From Imbricaverruca yamaguchii (lineage: Eukaryota > Arthropoda > Thecostraca > Neoverrucidae): 64,000 nt of DNA. Below, in pieces: positions 24,460 to 37,240 of the stretch. Where the stretch lies: assembly GCA_034440575.1 (NCBI GenBank), contig JAOTOL010001602.1, forward strand, positions 35,001-99,000, in the 5' to 3' direction. Below the pieces are notes generated by a model, which saw only the letters and a list, made by a program, of their open reading frames with translations, had not been told where the DNA came from and did no database searches. Position 1 is the stretch's first letter. Each line of letters opens with the position of its first letter. Made by a program: the position numbers and the translations under genes.

Positions 24460-25320
24460 TTAACCCGTCCCGTCTCGGGGGGGAGGGGGGAGGGTATTCA
24501 ACCGCCCCTCAGGTTTTTCACGGATAGCGGACGAACGGCGCGCGGCAGCACGCCCAAATTTGGCATACCTTTTCCCACATCAATTTGACATGCTGATTCA
24601 AACTTTTTAGGTCAGGCAATGTAGGGCAATGAGTTAGTCAAGGTCAAGTGAGGTCACCTCCAAAAAGTTAAACTAGTCGTCACGCTTTAACGGATACAGA
24701 TATTTTAATGAAACTTTCAGCGTTTGCTTATCTTTACGGATGCAATCAAACGTACCAGTTTAATTTTTCATTTTTTTCGTTCTTGACTACATATAAATTT
24801 TGCGTATTTGCCAAATTGTAGTTCAAATACAGGATTCTGTCTAAAGTAAGCATTTTTTATAGGGAGCATGTTAGGGCAAGTTGACTTCCATCAACGTTTT
24901 TTCGGTCTGCTCTACCCATTGTAAAAGGAAAATTTCAGAATACTTGAAAACTCAAAATTTTGAAATTTCCCCAATTTTTTTTTTGGCGAGGTCAAAAAAC
25001 AAAAATAGCCCTGGTCGATTTCGCTGTCTTTTTCTCATTCCAAATAAATTTTGTTTTTCATATATCCCCCAAAATGAACTCCCCAGAGTCAAAAACATAA
25101 TGTAAGTCGTGAAAAGTCGTGAAAATCTAGCCCCCCTGGTGACGTCACTTTTGGAGGAAATTGTTTTGGAGGGCGGACACGGGCCCAACTCGGCGAGCGC
25201 TTTCCGATGACACCAGTTTCGTTTTCGTGCGATGCTTAGTTTGGATTTTAGAAGGGGGTCTTCAACCGCCCCCCCCGAGACGGGGTGGGAGGATTTGACC
25301 GGAAAGACGGCGCGGGTTAA
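24460..25320 (-). mobile_element. Family A TTAA element, copy 2, full length and inverted
   Basis: 861 bp bounded by TTAA (24460-24463) and TTAA (25317-25320). The left end runs TTAACCCGTCCCGTCTCGGG, a G-run, TTCAACCG and the CCCCTCAGGTTTTTC box. The right end, on the minus strand, is TTAACCCGCGCCGTCTTTCC followed by the same CCCGTCTCGGGG block. This is the reverse complement of copies 1, 3 and 4. AGGTCA/TGACCT hexamers cluster at 24605-24660. No transposase frame. Confidence 0.9.
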
Positions 25321-25486
25321 CCTTCAGACACCCTGAAAGGATTTGGGTCATCCCAAGTCAACAAGACCCATCCGAGTGTATCAGCGAAATAGGCGACGGA
25401 AGGCTCTACCACTCGTAAGCTGAGATAAAATCTTGCAAAGTTGCTTCTGTCGCACACTACATAATATCACTTGCATTCTGACAACA

Positions 25487-26338
<852 letters not shown>

Positions 26339-26419
26339 GGCAGTGTGATGGTATGGGCGCTGCATGACCGATGTAGTCGATGCGCGCCGAAACGCCAATA
26401 ACCAACCGGCAGTGGGATG
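26339..26419 (+). mobile_element. 57-bp LINE-type 3' tail with target-site duplication
   Basis: The insert 26351-26407 ends CCAATAACCAACC. It is flanked by GGCAGTGTGATG (26339-26350) and GGCAGTGGGATG (26408-26419), an 11/12 duplication. The insert shares GGGCGCTGCNTGACCGA and GTCGATGCG with the tail at 62488-62682, and GCTGCATGAC, GTCGATG and the AATAACCAACC end with SINE2. It reads as an extremely 5'-truncated LINE insertion. Confidence 0.75.
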
Positions 26420-27080
26420 ATGATGACGTCACGAATGCGTGCTTTGTTGTTCTCGAGGCTTTCGGTGGCGTGTGAGGAAATTATGTGTGGGTGAGTGAGT
26501 AGTGAGTTTGGCTAGCCTGCTATCGCGCTGGTGATATCGACTGTTGCCGTGTATTTTGCTGAGTGTAAGGTTGTGCAAGGCTTAGGGATGTAGCAAGGTG
26601 GGACAATGAGTACTGAGTTCAGGACGTGCGAAGACAAAGGCATAGCAGAGCTGACTTGACGAGAGTCGACGCCAAGAGTTGTTGAATAGTATCTTGAAGA
26701 TAGACGAGCAGAGATGAACAGAGCTGAGAAGAGTTGCAGTAAAGTTGGGATTGTAGGGTTGTTGACAGTTGGCGTGCCGTGGGTGATGAAGTAGCGACGA
26801 GTTGCCAATATAGACGGTGTTTAATTGGGGTGTTGGATGTAGAAGGCGGGCTGGGAACGAGTTATCGCCCGAAGTAGATTTAACGTTTGAAAAGGAGTAT
26901 CCACTTTATGGATCTTCTTTTTGTTTGTTTTCGTTTGTGTTTCGTCTTTTTTTTCAGTCTCGTTTTATTTCTGTTAACTTTCATTTCTAGCGTATTCGGT
27001 TCTTTTGCCTTGTTTCTTTTTTTAAGAAGTTTTTTTTGGTGTTCTGCAGTGGAATTTGTAAGTTGCTCTATGCTTATTGA
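26420..27080. other. Unassigned sequence
   Basis: T-rich stretch at 26915-27045; no gene or repeat family recognised. Confidence 0.45.
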
Positions 27081-27084
27081 ATGC

Positions 27085-27670
27085 GGGTGTTGATATCCCG
27101 GTGTATTGTGGAGTAGTACTCCGATTGTGAGTATGGGCAGTGTTGATAGCCTGGTGTATTGTGGGGTAGTACTCCGGTAGTGAGTGTTGATAGCCCGCTG
27201 TATTGTGGGGTGGTAGTCCGATTGTGAGTGTTGATAGCCTGGTGTATTGTGGGGTAGTAGTCCGATTGTGAGTGCTGATAGCCTGGTGTATTATGGGGTA
27301 ATAGTCCTATTGTGGGTGTTGATAGCCTGGTGTATTGTGGGGTAATACTCCGGTAGTGAGTGTTGATAGCCCGTAGTATTGTAGGGTGGTAGTCCGATTG
27401 TGAGTGTTGATAGCCTGGTGTATTGTGGGGTAGTAGTCCGATTGTGAGTGTTGATAGCCTGGTGTATTGTGGGGTGGTAGTCCGATTGTGAGTGTTGATA
27501 GCCTGGTGTATTGTGGGGTAATACTCCGGTAGTGAGTGTTGATAGCCCGTTGTATTGTAGGGTGGTAGTCCGATTGTGAGTGTTGATAGCCTGGTGTATT
27601 GTGGGGTAGTAGTCCGATTGTGAGTGTTGATAGCCTGGTGTATTGTGGGGTAGTACTGAGATTGTGAGTG
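27085..27670. repeat. 44-bp minisatellite open in all minus frames
   Basis: About 13 units built on GTGAGTGTTGATAGCCTGGT, GTATTGTGGGG and TAGTAGTCCGATT. The 44-bp period shifts frame each unit, so each minus-strand frame cycles through the same 44-residue super-repeat, and none meets a stop. The minus frames 27074-27892 and 27307-28347 owe most of their length to this. Confidence 0.93.
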
Positions 27671-28700
27671 CGGGCATTGTGTTGCCTGATGTAGTGCCAC
27701 GACTTCTCTACCGGCGTCCGCTGGTGGTGGCGGAGGTGTGGACTTGTGCCGCTCTGAGCAGCGTGCCGACCTTGTGGGCTGCTCGTCCGGTGCCCACGCT
27801 TTTGCCCGGGGCGGGGCCAAGCCCTCCACGTGGACTTTCCCCTCGAAGGCGATGATTTCTCTCTTCGACCCCCCCCACCCCACCCCACCCACCCCGCCGA
27901 GGGCAGGCGCTGTCTCAGGAGGCGTGGTCTGTGCTGCAGCTCACACAGCGCCACTCGCAGCCGGTGTGTAGTCAGCTGTGCGCCGCAAGTGGGCGTGGCG
28001 AAGCGACACCGCCGGCGGCGTTTCCGTGGTGGTGGTAATTTGCATCTCGTCGCCCGAAGGGCGCGCGTGGGGTGACGGTGTAGCGTATGCAGTCGGCCTT
28101 GATGTGAGTGGGTTGTTTGCGGCCGGTGAATGTCAGTATGAGTGAATGCGTGCTGAGTTTGTGTGGTGGTGTGGGCGGCCTGTGTACGGCGGAGGTCCCT
28201 CGGCTCTCCAGTTTGAGGACCAAGTCCTCCGCTGACACACTTGCCGGCTGGCGCGCTTGGATGGTGCCTTGTGATGTGTTGAGGTGGGTGATGGGTGTGA
28301 CTGCGATTGGGACATTTTGTATGTAGTGAATGGTGGTGAGTACGCACAATCGGACTGCTAATAGCGTCGGTCGATGCCGTCGTTTGCCTGGATGAAAGGG
28401 ATCCTGATCTGATCTGATCTGGTGTACGTGCAGGAGCACTCCCGTGGTTTTAGAGAGCTCTTCCTCCATATCCTTTCCTTCCTCGTACCGCGGCCAACGA
28501 GCCAATGGGTTCCCCTCGTCCCGGCGACACGCGAAGAACTCTCCCGAAGGGGCAGTGTGAGGTGCGATTGCGTGTGTGTGCGAGTGGTGGCCAGTGTTAG
28601 TAACAGGCTGGTCTGCGAGGCATCTGGAAAAGCCTTGCTGGAACCTCGGTCCACTTGGCAGTGACTATGAAACAGCAGGCTGCGTGGTGATAAATTCTGA
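27671..28700. other. GC-rich unassigned region
   Basis: Overlapping open frames occur on both strands, but none resembles a known protein. A CTGATCTGATCTGATCTGG run lies near 28400. Confidence 0.45.
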
Positions 28701-29386
28701 TGGGTGCCAGAAGTGCCGTGACTGCAGCCGATTTAATAAAACACATTTTACCTTCTTCAACTGCTTGAACCCACCTGCCATGATTTATTATATCGGAACG
28801 AAGAAAACAAAGGGGAAAACGAACAGAACACAGACCTTGTTTCGCCACCCGGACATTTTTTTCAAGTCAATATGTGTTGTTGAAGTGCCGCCTGGTTGTA
28901 TGTAAATCATTCGGTAGTTGCGAGGGACAGTAGTTTCGGTAGTTCGGTAGTTGGTGGCCAGAGGAGCAGTAGTTGCGAGTGAGGCTGGATGAAGCTCTCT
29001 TCACCAAGCAGAAATAATTCATCCTCGAATTATATTTTGAGATGGTCATAATCTTGTAAGCATGTAATCTTAGAACACTGAATAAGCACGAGCTTGCAGT
29101 TACATCATGAATGGAATGTTGAATGGACTAACAATATTATGGACCATAAAACATACAGCCTACGCATATAAAACATTCTATCCCAGTGTACATTATGTTC
29201 TGCACACTTGCAGTAATAATTCCATTAATATGGCAGCGGTGGCAAAACCATCCATGACACGTATTGTAGCTACGTCCTTGCCAGCGCAGTCGATGGTGGG
29301 ATTTTCACTTCACTATTTCACAAATGATAAAAGTTCACACCAGCTGCCATTGTGAAGGTAAACAAAGTGATTGTGCGTGTCCTTTG
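28701..29386. other. Unassigned sequence
   Basis: Short GTAGTT-type repeats occur at 28910-28975. Nothing else recognised. Confidence 0.45.
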
Positions 29387-29565
29387 CTGTCCGAGTATGT
29401 TGGTTGGTTATTGGTTTGTACGACACATCGACCGTTGAGTCATGCAGCGTCGCCAATCTCTCACGCCGATTGGTCGCGGGAGAAGAGTAGCGAGAGGTGA
29501 GACTCGAACCCACAACTTTTCGATTGTGAGACGAGCAACTTACCCCTGGGCTGTCCGAGTATGTT
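29387..29565 (-). mobile_element. SINE2 copy 2 with target-site duplication
   Basis: A perfect 15-bp duplication, CTGTCCGAGTATGTT, lies at 29387-29401 and 29551-29565. The minus-strand head has a GGGGTAAG A-box segment and a canonical GGTTCGAGTC B box. The tail is AATAACCAACC. Confidence 0.96.
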
Positions 29566-29755
29566 TTGCGGTGCGTTTGTCTACCTTTGGCGCACTTTTG
29601 TATATATGTGACATACTTTTGTCGACAGTCACTTCGTTTCCAGTAGACATGCAAACTTTTTGGTGCGCAACTGAAGCAAACGAGAAAAAGAAGCTGCAAC
29701 TGGTTTGTCTCTGTTGGCAATGTCGGCGAAGGCCATTTAAACGATCGCAGCTATG

Positions 29756-29959
29756 AAGGACTGTGTGGGGGGCGTGGATGGCCGAGTGGTTAAGGTGTCG
29801 GGCTATGGGTACCAAAGGTCACGGGTTCGACTCTAGCGCTACTCAGGACATTTCCCAATCCCGCGGCCCACCGGCGAAACAGTGTGGGCGGCGCCATTAG
29901 CCGTGAATGTGCATAAAGTGTGTCGTGAACCAACCAATAAACAAACAAGGACTGCGTGG
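29756..29959 (+). mobile_element. SINE3 copy 2, plus strand, with target-site duplication
   Basis: A box TGGCCGAGTGGTTAAGG (29779-29795) and B box GGTTCGACTC (29824-29833). The tail AACCAACCAATAAACAAAC ends near 29946. It is flanked by AAGGACTGTGTGG (29756-29768) and AAGGACTGCGTGG (29947-29959), 12 of 13 matching. It is the only SINE3 copy in the window on the plus strand. Confidence 0.95.
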
Positions 29960-30214
29960 CCGGTGACTGCCGAAGTGCGGAGGTGAGCCCCGACTGCAGG
30001 CGCACCTCTACGTCTACGTCAGGCGCACCTCTACGTCCGACGTCCGGGGCTCGGCGAACCGATGATCGAGCCGTGAATTCGCGGCTGCCGCGCGCCGACA
30101 ACCTCTGCGGGTGCTGCGCCGGCCCGTGCCAATTTGCCGCCGGCGATGAATCAAAGGCGGCCGCGGCGTCGGCGGCGTGTCTGCAGGCGAGCGGCGTCGG
30201 CACCTCGGGCGGCT

Positions 30215-30680
30215 GGGGGACGTCCGACTGGAGGACGTCCGACCGGATGACGTCCGACTGGACGACGTCCCATTGGACGACGTCCCACTGGACGAAGTAC
30301 GACTGGAAGACGTCCCACTAGACGACGTCCTACTGGTCGACGTCCAACTGGAGGACGTCCGAAGGGACGACATCCGACGAGCCGACCGGACGACGTCCGA
30401 CTGAACGACGTCCGGTAGGATGTCCGACTGGACGCCATCCCACTGGACAGCGTCCCATTGGACGACGTCCCACTGGACGACGTCCAACTGAGCGACGTCC
30501 GGTAGGACGTCCCACTGGACAACGTCAGACTGGACGACGTCCAACTGGAGGATGTCCAACGGGACAACGTCCCAATGGTCGACATCCCACTGGACGACGT
30601 CCAACTGGACAACGTCCAACTGAACGACGTCCGACCGGACGGTCTCCAACTGGACGACGTCCGACGGGCCGACGGGCTTC
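30215..30680. repeat. 15-bp minisatellite
   Basis: About 31 units of GACGACGTCCAACTG with variants (CCACTG, CGACTG, TACTG). All three minus frames are open (RPVGR, DVVQL and TSSSW five-residue repeats) because the period is divisible by three. 29960-30214 upstream is GC-rich with a short CACCTCTACGTC duplication. Confidence 0.93.
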
Positions 30681-30783
30681 TGTCCGACCCCACATGTCGT
30701 TGGCGGTGTGAATGTAGCTGGCGATAGTCATGGCGACTGGCGACCCGCCCGGGGCGTGATTTGTTACTGGTCTGGAGCGCGTG

Positions 30784-30805
30784 TGATACCAGGACAGGGA
30801 GTGAA

Positions 30806-30875
<70 letters not shown>

Positions 30876-30897
30876 TTCACTCCCTGTCCTCGTATCA
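30784..30897. repeat. Long near-perfect palindrome on a TA core
   Basis: Arms of 29 bp (30784-30812 and 30869-30897), including GGACAGGGAGTGAACTATTT and its complement, with one mismatch, around an almost pure TA tract. The whole 114 bp can fold as one hairpin. It could be a foldback element or the product of a local inverted duplication. Confidence 0.93.
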
Positions 30898-33175
30898 TAT
30901 ACATATATAAATATATATATATATAGCCCCGGTGCGGCAAGAACGAACAAAGAAAACTGGGTAAGAAAGCCCGTTAAAAGCCAACGAGAATTTGTGCGGG
31001 CCTTTAGGACATTTGTCGGGGTATGGTCGCATTTTTCAGGTTTTAATGAAGCACGACAACAGGCAAAAGTATTAACATGCATGCCAAATGAGCTAATTAA
31101 TCATCATGCCACTTGAGAATTGGATGTCTGCGTCACGTTTAATTTAATTAAAGTACGCTAACTTAATTCCTCAAGTATGCAATGGGGCACGAATTAGTTC
31201 AAAGGACTTCTTCAAAACATATTCCACAACAGATCTTTGTCAAACTTACACAATAACGCTGAGAATATGATCTGACTTTCATTCACCGGCACGCTAATAA
31301 TGAAAGGCGCCATTTTCATCGGTAGATAGCCACGCTCAGGTTCATAGAAGCTTAGTCTCTGGAGTAGAAACAACAGTTCGTGGCATTCTGGGATTTATTT
31401 CACATGGACAAACATTGAACTATGACTTAGCGCCTGATCACAATAGGCCGCTGGTCATTTAAGGTGTAGCCAGAGACCGCACGAGTGGCGCCCTACTATG
31501 GGGTGTAGTTCAACTTTCAACCTTCAAACCTTCATACAATCCAGCTGGCTGCAATCACATTGACATCAATGAGCGTGTGAACACACTATCCGTAATCGCA
31601 TTCAACAGCCCATCCATTCCACCCGCAGCTGCATTATTGCTTATGCAGATACTTGCATACCAATTATTCATACATATACGGTGCAACCCGGTTCGCCCCG
31701 CGTGCGAAGTCAGTCAACTAAAACTGCTAACTTTTGATCCAATGCCATAATATTGAGTCAGCAATAGGCTGCATGTATTACAATTGTTACTCCCGCGGAC
31801 GAAGGCACTACTGGCTTCCCTGGTTTTATCAACTATGCTTAGAAAATACTGCATCGCGCAACCACGTGATCTGAGTCCACACATAGCTCTGTAACGTCAG
31901 TGCTCATGGGACGCATCTAAGGGGTATCCCTACAAGCATCATCTACGTTGATGCTTGTAGGGAAATACTTCCCCGAAAATTAATGTTTCCCTAAAAATAA
32001 TGTATGTTCACAATGCTCGTCATTTTGCGATGGAATGAAACTTAACGATTCTATGTCGTAATTATTTAATTTATTATGCAATATTGGAGTAAATTTACAC
32101 GACACCGTTTAGTTTGATTTCATTGTGTAACTTGAGGGATGAAAACATCGGCAATATCAACCAATTCCAAAAGTTGAACTACTTAATGGGTCCTTCACTT
32201 AGGACGTCATTTCATGATGACGAAGTGATAATGAGATCAAAACAATAATGTATAATCTTAGTTACAAATTTACGGCTCTTTTTGGTTAAGAATGACACAA
32301 TTGTAAGCTAGAATCATGTATGTCTGATGTCATCCATTTTAGCATTAGCTGTCGTTTCCATTCCTAGGAAGCGTTAATTCGTGTCCGCCAGGGTGAACAT
32401 AAAATGCATCCGACGTTGATTGATCCTTGATTCTTGCGTTCGGACCGACAACCATTTTTAGCCGTGCGCCAACTTCGGCGTTGGTGTGTGATATTTACGG
32501 CATTGGTATATTACGTACACTCTGTGATTACAATGTCGAATTGAACATTTACAGTGACTCTTCGCTTCATCACCCCTGCAGCCTGGGGGGGGGGGGAGTA
32601 GAGTGATTTTTAGAGGCGTCTCGGACCGGAAAGGTCATTTCCGCAAGCTCCCCGCGGCCTCCACACTGATCGAATGCCACGCGACGCAGTAGTTGCGCAT
32701 GCGCCACACAAAACACAAAAGCGCAACGATTGTCGCCACCGACCAGGCACTCGGAGAATATTCTGCGCGCCCGCGGTGAAATCCGCGGGGCGTTCGATTG
32801 ATTCCCGGTCGTCCGGATGGTCTCAATCGGCAAACTGGATAACGTCTTTTCCGACTGGTCCGTAGATTGTCGTGAATTCTTTGCCGTCCGGGCGACCCGG
32901 AACGCACGCTAAATCGGAAAGAAAAATACGCTGTCATATGTGAAGGCCGGTCTTCACATATGGAAGAGTGTTTTTCTTCCACGCCATCGCTTCGCGAACT
33001 GTAGTAAAACTACTCGCAGTCGGAGGCATGTCAAATCTTGTTGACAGGCAATGAGGAGTGTCATGGGCTCCCTTGAGAAGACAAGTGGAAGGAGAATATT
33101 CAGGGTCTAGAGGAGAAAGAAAATGCAAATATATAGGCGGAATGTAGTGTTATTTTGTGATATTGGCGGCGCCGG
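30898..33175. other. Unassigned, AT-rich, with two perfect hairpins
   Basis: No gene or repeat family recognised over about 2.3 kb. Perfect inverted repeats occur at 31927-31941/31949-31963 (15-bp arms, TCCCTACAAGCATCA, 7-base loop) and 32935-32945/32952-32962 (11-bp arms, CATATGTGAAG, 6-base loop). A G-run lies at 32586-32597. Confidence 0.6.
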
Positions 33176-33185
33176 GTCGACTTCG

Positions 33186-33790
33186 ATGAAGCCTGTCACT
33201 GCTGGGTTGGACTGATGACGTCACTGCTGGGTTGGGCTGATGACGTCACTGTTGGGCCGGGCTACTACCGTCACTGTTGGGTCGGGATGATGACGTCACT
33301 ATTGGGTCGGGCTGCTACCGTCACTGTTGGGCCGGGCTGCTACCGTCACTGTTGGGTCAGTTGGGTGGGCTGACGTCACTGTTGAGCCGGGCTGCTACCG
33401 TCACTGTTGGGCCGGGCTGCTACCGTCACTGTTGGGCCGGACTGCTACCGTCACTGTTGGGCCGGGCTGCTACCGTCACTGTTGGGCCGGGCTGCTACCG
33501 TCACTGTTGGGCCGGACTGCTACCGTCACTGTTGGGTCGGGCTGATAACGTCACTGTTGGGTTGGGCTGCTACCGTCACTGTTAGGTCGGGATGATGACG
33601 TCACTATTGGGTCGGGCTGCTACCGTCACTGTTGGGCCGGGCTGCTACCGTCACTGTTGGGCCGGGCTGCTAACGTCACTGTTGGGTCGGAATGATGACG
33701 TCACTATTGGGTCGGGCTGCTACCGTCACTGTTGGTCCGGACTGATGACGTCACTATTGGGTCGGCCGATGTAGTGATGACGTCACTGCT
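33186..33790. repeat. 25-bp minisatellite carrying CRE octamers
   Basis: About 24 units of GTCACTGTTGGGCCGGGCTG plus CTACC. Variant units read GATGACGTCACT instead of GCTACCGTCACT, giving eight exact TGACGTCA octamers starting at 33216, 33241, 33291, 33371, 33596, 33696, 33746 and 33778. Open frames across it are by-products. Confidence 0.93.
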
Positions 33791-33949
33791 GGATGCGGCC
33801 GCACTTGCGGCGCGGCGTGCACAGCCGCAGTACGGCCGCGCCGGTATTGTCGCCGCCAGCCGGGAGAGCGGTCGGCGGGCGTGGCGACCCGGCCGGGAGA
33901 CCAATCAATACCGACCTGTGTGCCGGCCGTGCCCCGGTGGTGCGACGTC

Positions 33950-34620
33950 CGAATCGGGAAGACACTCCGAAGATGGAAGACACTCCGAAGACGGAAGACG
34001 GTCCGGAGACGATCGGCGAGGACAGAAGAAAAAAGCCAGTCAGAAGGAGGAAGCCAGTCCGAAGACAATCCGCGAGGACAGAAGAAGACAATCTGAGAAA
34101 GGAAAACAGTCAAAAGAGGGACTACGATCCGAAGAAAAAAGAAGTACGATGACAATCAGAAGAAGGAAAACAGTCAGGACAATCCGTGAGGACAGAAGAA
34201 AAAAGCCAGTCAGAAGGAGGAAGCCAGTCCAGAGACGGACTACAATCCGAAGAAAGAAAGAAGTCCGAAGCCATGCCGAAGACAATCCGCGAGGACAGAA
34301 GAAGAAGACAATCCGAAGAAGGCAAACAGCCAGAAGAGGGACTATGATCCGAAGAAAAAAGAAGTACGATGACAATCCGAAGAAGGAAAACAGTCCGAGG
34401 ACAATTAGCGAGGACAGAAGAAGAAGGACAATCCGAAGAAGGAACACAATCCGAAGAGGGACTGCAATCCGTAGAAAGAAAGAAGTCCGAAGACGGTCTG
34501 AAGACAATCCGCGAGGACAGAAGAAGAAAGACAATCCGAGAAAGGAAAACAGTCCGAAGAGGGACTGCAATCCGAAGAAAGAAAGAAGTACGAAGACAAT
34601 CGGCGACGGTCCTCTGTCGA
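33950..34620. repeat. Purine-rich complex tandem array
   Basis: The plus strand is almost all A and G, with recurring CCGAAGACAATCCGCGAGGA, CAGAAGAAG and GAGGGACT phrases. The first super-repeat spacing is about 171 bp (34020 to 34191). All plus frames are open and give very basic, arginine/lysine-rich products, including the 333-codon frame 33732-34733. No domain can be recognised and a repeat origin is more likely than a gene. Confidence 0.8.
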
Positions 34621-35950
34621 CACCGACGCCCATGAGTGCCGGTGTCGTGGGCGAATTTGCCCCGGGCGACGGAGTACGGGTGGAACCCTCACTCCCACGC
34701 CGCGAAGCGTGGGAGGAATTTTCGCCCAGATAGCCCAGATTAAAGGGGTTTGTTCCCTGGTGCTGGCAGGAAGCGTGGTGTTTTGGTACAACTCTGGGGT
34801 GGTGGGAGAATGGCGAACGGACTCGGGTCGCTGTGGGCGACTGAGTAAGGAAGTCAGATCGTTGAGCGAGGTGGAATTTTTCCCGGCCGACGGGCTTCGA
34901 CAGAGTGAAGTAGACATCCAGGCCATCGTGGTGGGAATGGCCGAATCCGTCACACCTGATCTATGGTGATGCTTAGGTTGGAGATGGGGTGCTAAGCCAG
35001 TGATTGCGGGATGCTGAGTGAACCACCTCCGGACATGGATGAATCGCCGACGGAGATGGGTGGAGCGGCACTAATCTGATTGGAGAGACGTATGCTGCCG
35101 TCGATAGCGGTCCGCTCCAATCCGTGACCTTGACCGAGCGAGTTCTCACCCTTGACCTGCTCGTGAGTTGGGAATCCGAGTGTCCTCGAGATTGGCGCGT
35201 GCTGAGTCTGACGTCATCAGACGCGCAGCCAGGCATCCTAGAAAGGAGGAAACAAACGGCGAATGGAGGGGCAATTGAGATTCCAGACAGCCGTGAATGA
35301 GATAATGGGAGGGCATTGGTGTCAATGTATGGCACTCATTATACATTGTCCAAAAAAGAGGTTCGGAATTACTTTCTAGTTGACAAAAGACTGGCATCAC
35401 TCCAAGGTTGACAATCTCGGAGAGATCAGTCTAAGATTGTTAATGCTTTACATCGGTGTAAAGCATTTTTGCTGGGTCACAAAAGAATTTGTTTAGTGCA
35501 CGTGCATCCATGAAGAATTGTAGGGGTTGAATTGGTATGAACGTGTTCATCATGGAACAGATACTTTCGTGTGCAGTAAATACACTTTATTCGAAGTGTG
35601 ACGACAAAAAGCAAGTGTCAAAACTGATAATGTATTCGACAGACCCATCGATATTTTAAATGAAAGGTTAAATTATATCCTTGGTAAGCTTTTGTGACGA
35701 TCGCAAAATATACAGGGTATAGCACATACAAACAAAACATAGATTTAATTTATCCATGCACTACCTACCAGACACGTTCTTGACATCCACAGCTTTGCTA
35801 GGAGGTAGAAGGTAGTCGGTAGCAATGTTACTATTGGTGTGCCTTCTTACATGACGTTGCGTGAACGGGCTGGAGCATACATGCTTGTTTTAAAAATAAC
35901 TTGCTTGCGGTTCGTGGATGACAACGGGAGTACATTGCTAACAGCAAAAA
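34621..35950. other. Unassigned, with an 11-bp hairpin
   Basis: No gene recognised. Perfect inverted repeat with 11-bp arms at 35442-35452 and 35457-35467 (AATGCTTTACA) and a TCGG loop, followed by a T-run. Confidence 0.5.
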
Positions 35951-35959
35951 TGTTCAGCA

Positions 35960-36150
35960 CATAACTTATCATTTTAACACAACATTTTAACATTTTAGCA
36001 CAACATTTTAACATTTTAACATTTCAAGTCTTATTCTAACTGAATCTTAACAACGTAGCATTTCAATTGAACTTGGCATTCAACGTTTTAATTCGGATAG
36101 CACATTTTAGCCTTTTAACACGGCATTTTAAAATTGTAGCATTTTACAGT
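35960..36150. repeat. AT-rich short repeats
   Basis: Irregular ACATTTTAACA-type units of about 11-14 bp. Confidence 0.75.
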
Positions 36151-36834
36151 TAAAATTGTAAGGTGCTCACCAAAACAGACAAAATGTTCATACATGGTGT
36201 CTTGTACGTTCGGAAAGTGTTCTGTATTATTTCTGGGAACATCGCTTGTGACAATGGTCATACCAAATGTGGAAGACCTTGTTATGGTTAATTTTGGAAT
36301 TGTTTCGCTTCTTTGGGAAATTGGTTTGGTTACTTACCTTACGCAATTGGTTACTTTGTAAGCCAAATGTGCGAAGTCCGAGTCGTCATTGACTGAATAA
36401 AAAGGGTGCCGTTTTTCTTATCATCAGGAATCAATACCACCATGTTTCTTTTTAATCCAAGGAGTTTACATGTCAGCCTTTTAGTATTTTCGTCATTGGA
36501 TACAAAATTAATATTTGCATTTTGACCCTGTGCCACGCACAGTTGGATGCGACACAGGCTGGATATCGTGCATGCAGCGAGAGCATCGATTTTGCCTCTT
36601 GCGAGACCAAGGCTAGCTACACTTTTTGAAAAAAATATCCTTCTCATCACCTCCTCACCACCTTTGGTATCGACGGGGAATAACTCGGCATAGACAGAAC
36701 AGCAGTTGTACCGCATCCGGGTCGGCAAGTCCCTGGGTTCGTTCTGTCCAAACCCGAACAGCCTTGACCTTGTCGGGGTAAGACATTTGCCCTTGAAAAG
36801 GTGATGGGCCGTGGAAATGGCCACCTTCACGAAC

Positions 36835-37240
36835 AATTCAAAACAAAAACAAAACAAAAACAATTCAAAACAAAAACAATTCAAAACAAACACAATTCAA
36901 AACAAAAACAATTCAAAACAAACACAATTCAAAACAAAAACAATTCAAAACAAAAACAATTCAAAACAAAAAACAATTCAAAACAAAAACAATTCAAAAC
37001 AAACACAATTCAAAACAAACAATAAAAACAAACAAAAACAATTCAAAACAAAAACAATTCAAAACAAAACAATTCAAAACAAAAACAATTAAAACAAAAC
37101 AATTCAAAACAAAAACAATTCAAAACAAAAACAATTCAAAACAAAAACAATTCAAAACAAAAACAATTCAAAACAAAAACAATTCAAAACAAAAACAATT
37201 CAAAAAAAAAAAACAATTCAATTCAAAACAAAAACAACAC
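36835..37240. repeat. 16-bp minisatellite
   Basis: About 25 units of ACAATTCAAAACAAAA with length variants. It contributes the first ~20 residues of the minus frame 36351-36893 and all of the N/K/Q-rich plus frames. Confidence 0.95.

Noticed and set aside
29769..29850. Functional tRNA-Ser or tRNA-Leu gene
   Set aside because: Same reasoning: a SINE3 head with a body, tail and target-site duplication.
30014..30731. 211- and 180-codon minus frames
   Set aside because: Five-residue periodicity from a 15-bp minisatellite, with three open frames on the same strand.
33732..34733. 333-codon arginine/lysine-rich frame as a basic protein
   Set aside because: It lies over the purine-rich array, all plus frames are open, and no domain is visible.
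35442..35475. Rho-independent terminator
   Set aside because: The hairpin plus T-run resembles one, but the sequence is animal nuclear DNA with no bacterial genes.
36351..36893. 180-codon minus-strand frame as a gene
   Set aside because: Its first ~20 residues come from the 16-bp minisatellite. The remainder has no recognised domain, and no start context or splice signals support it.
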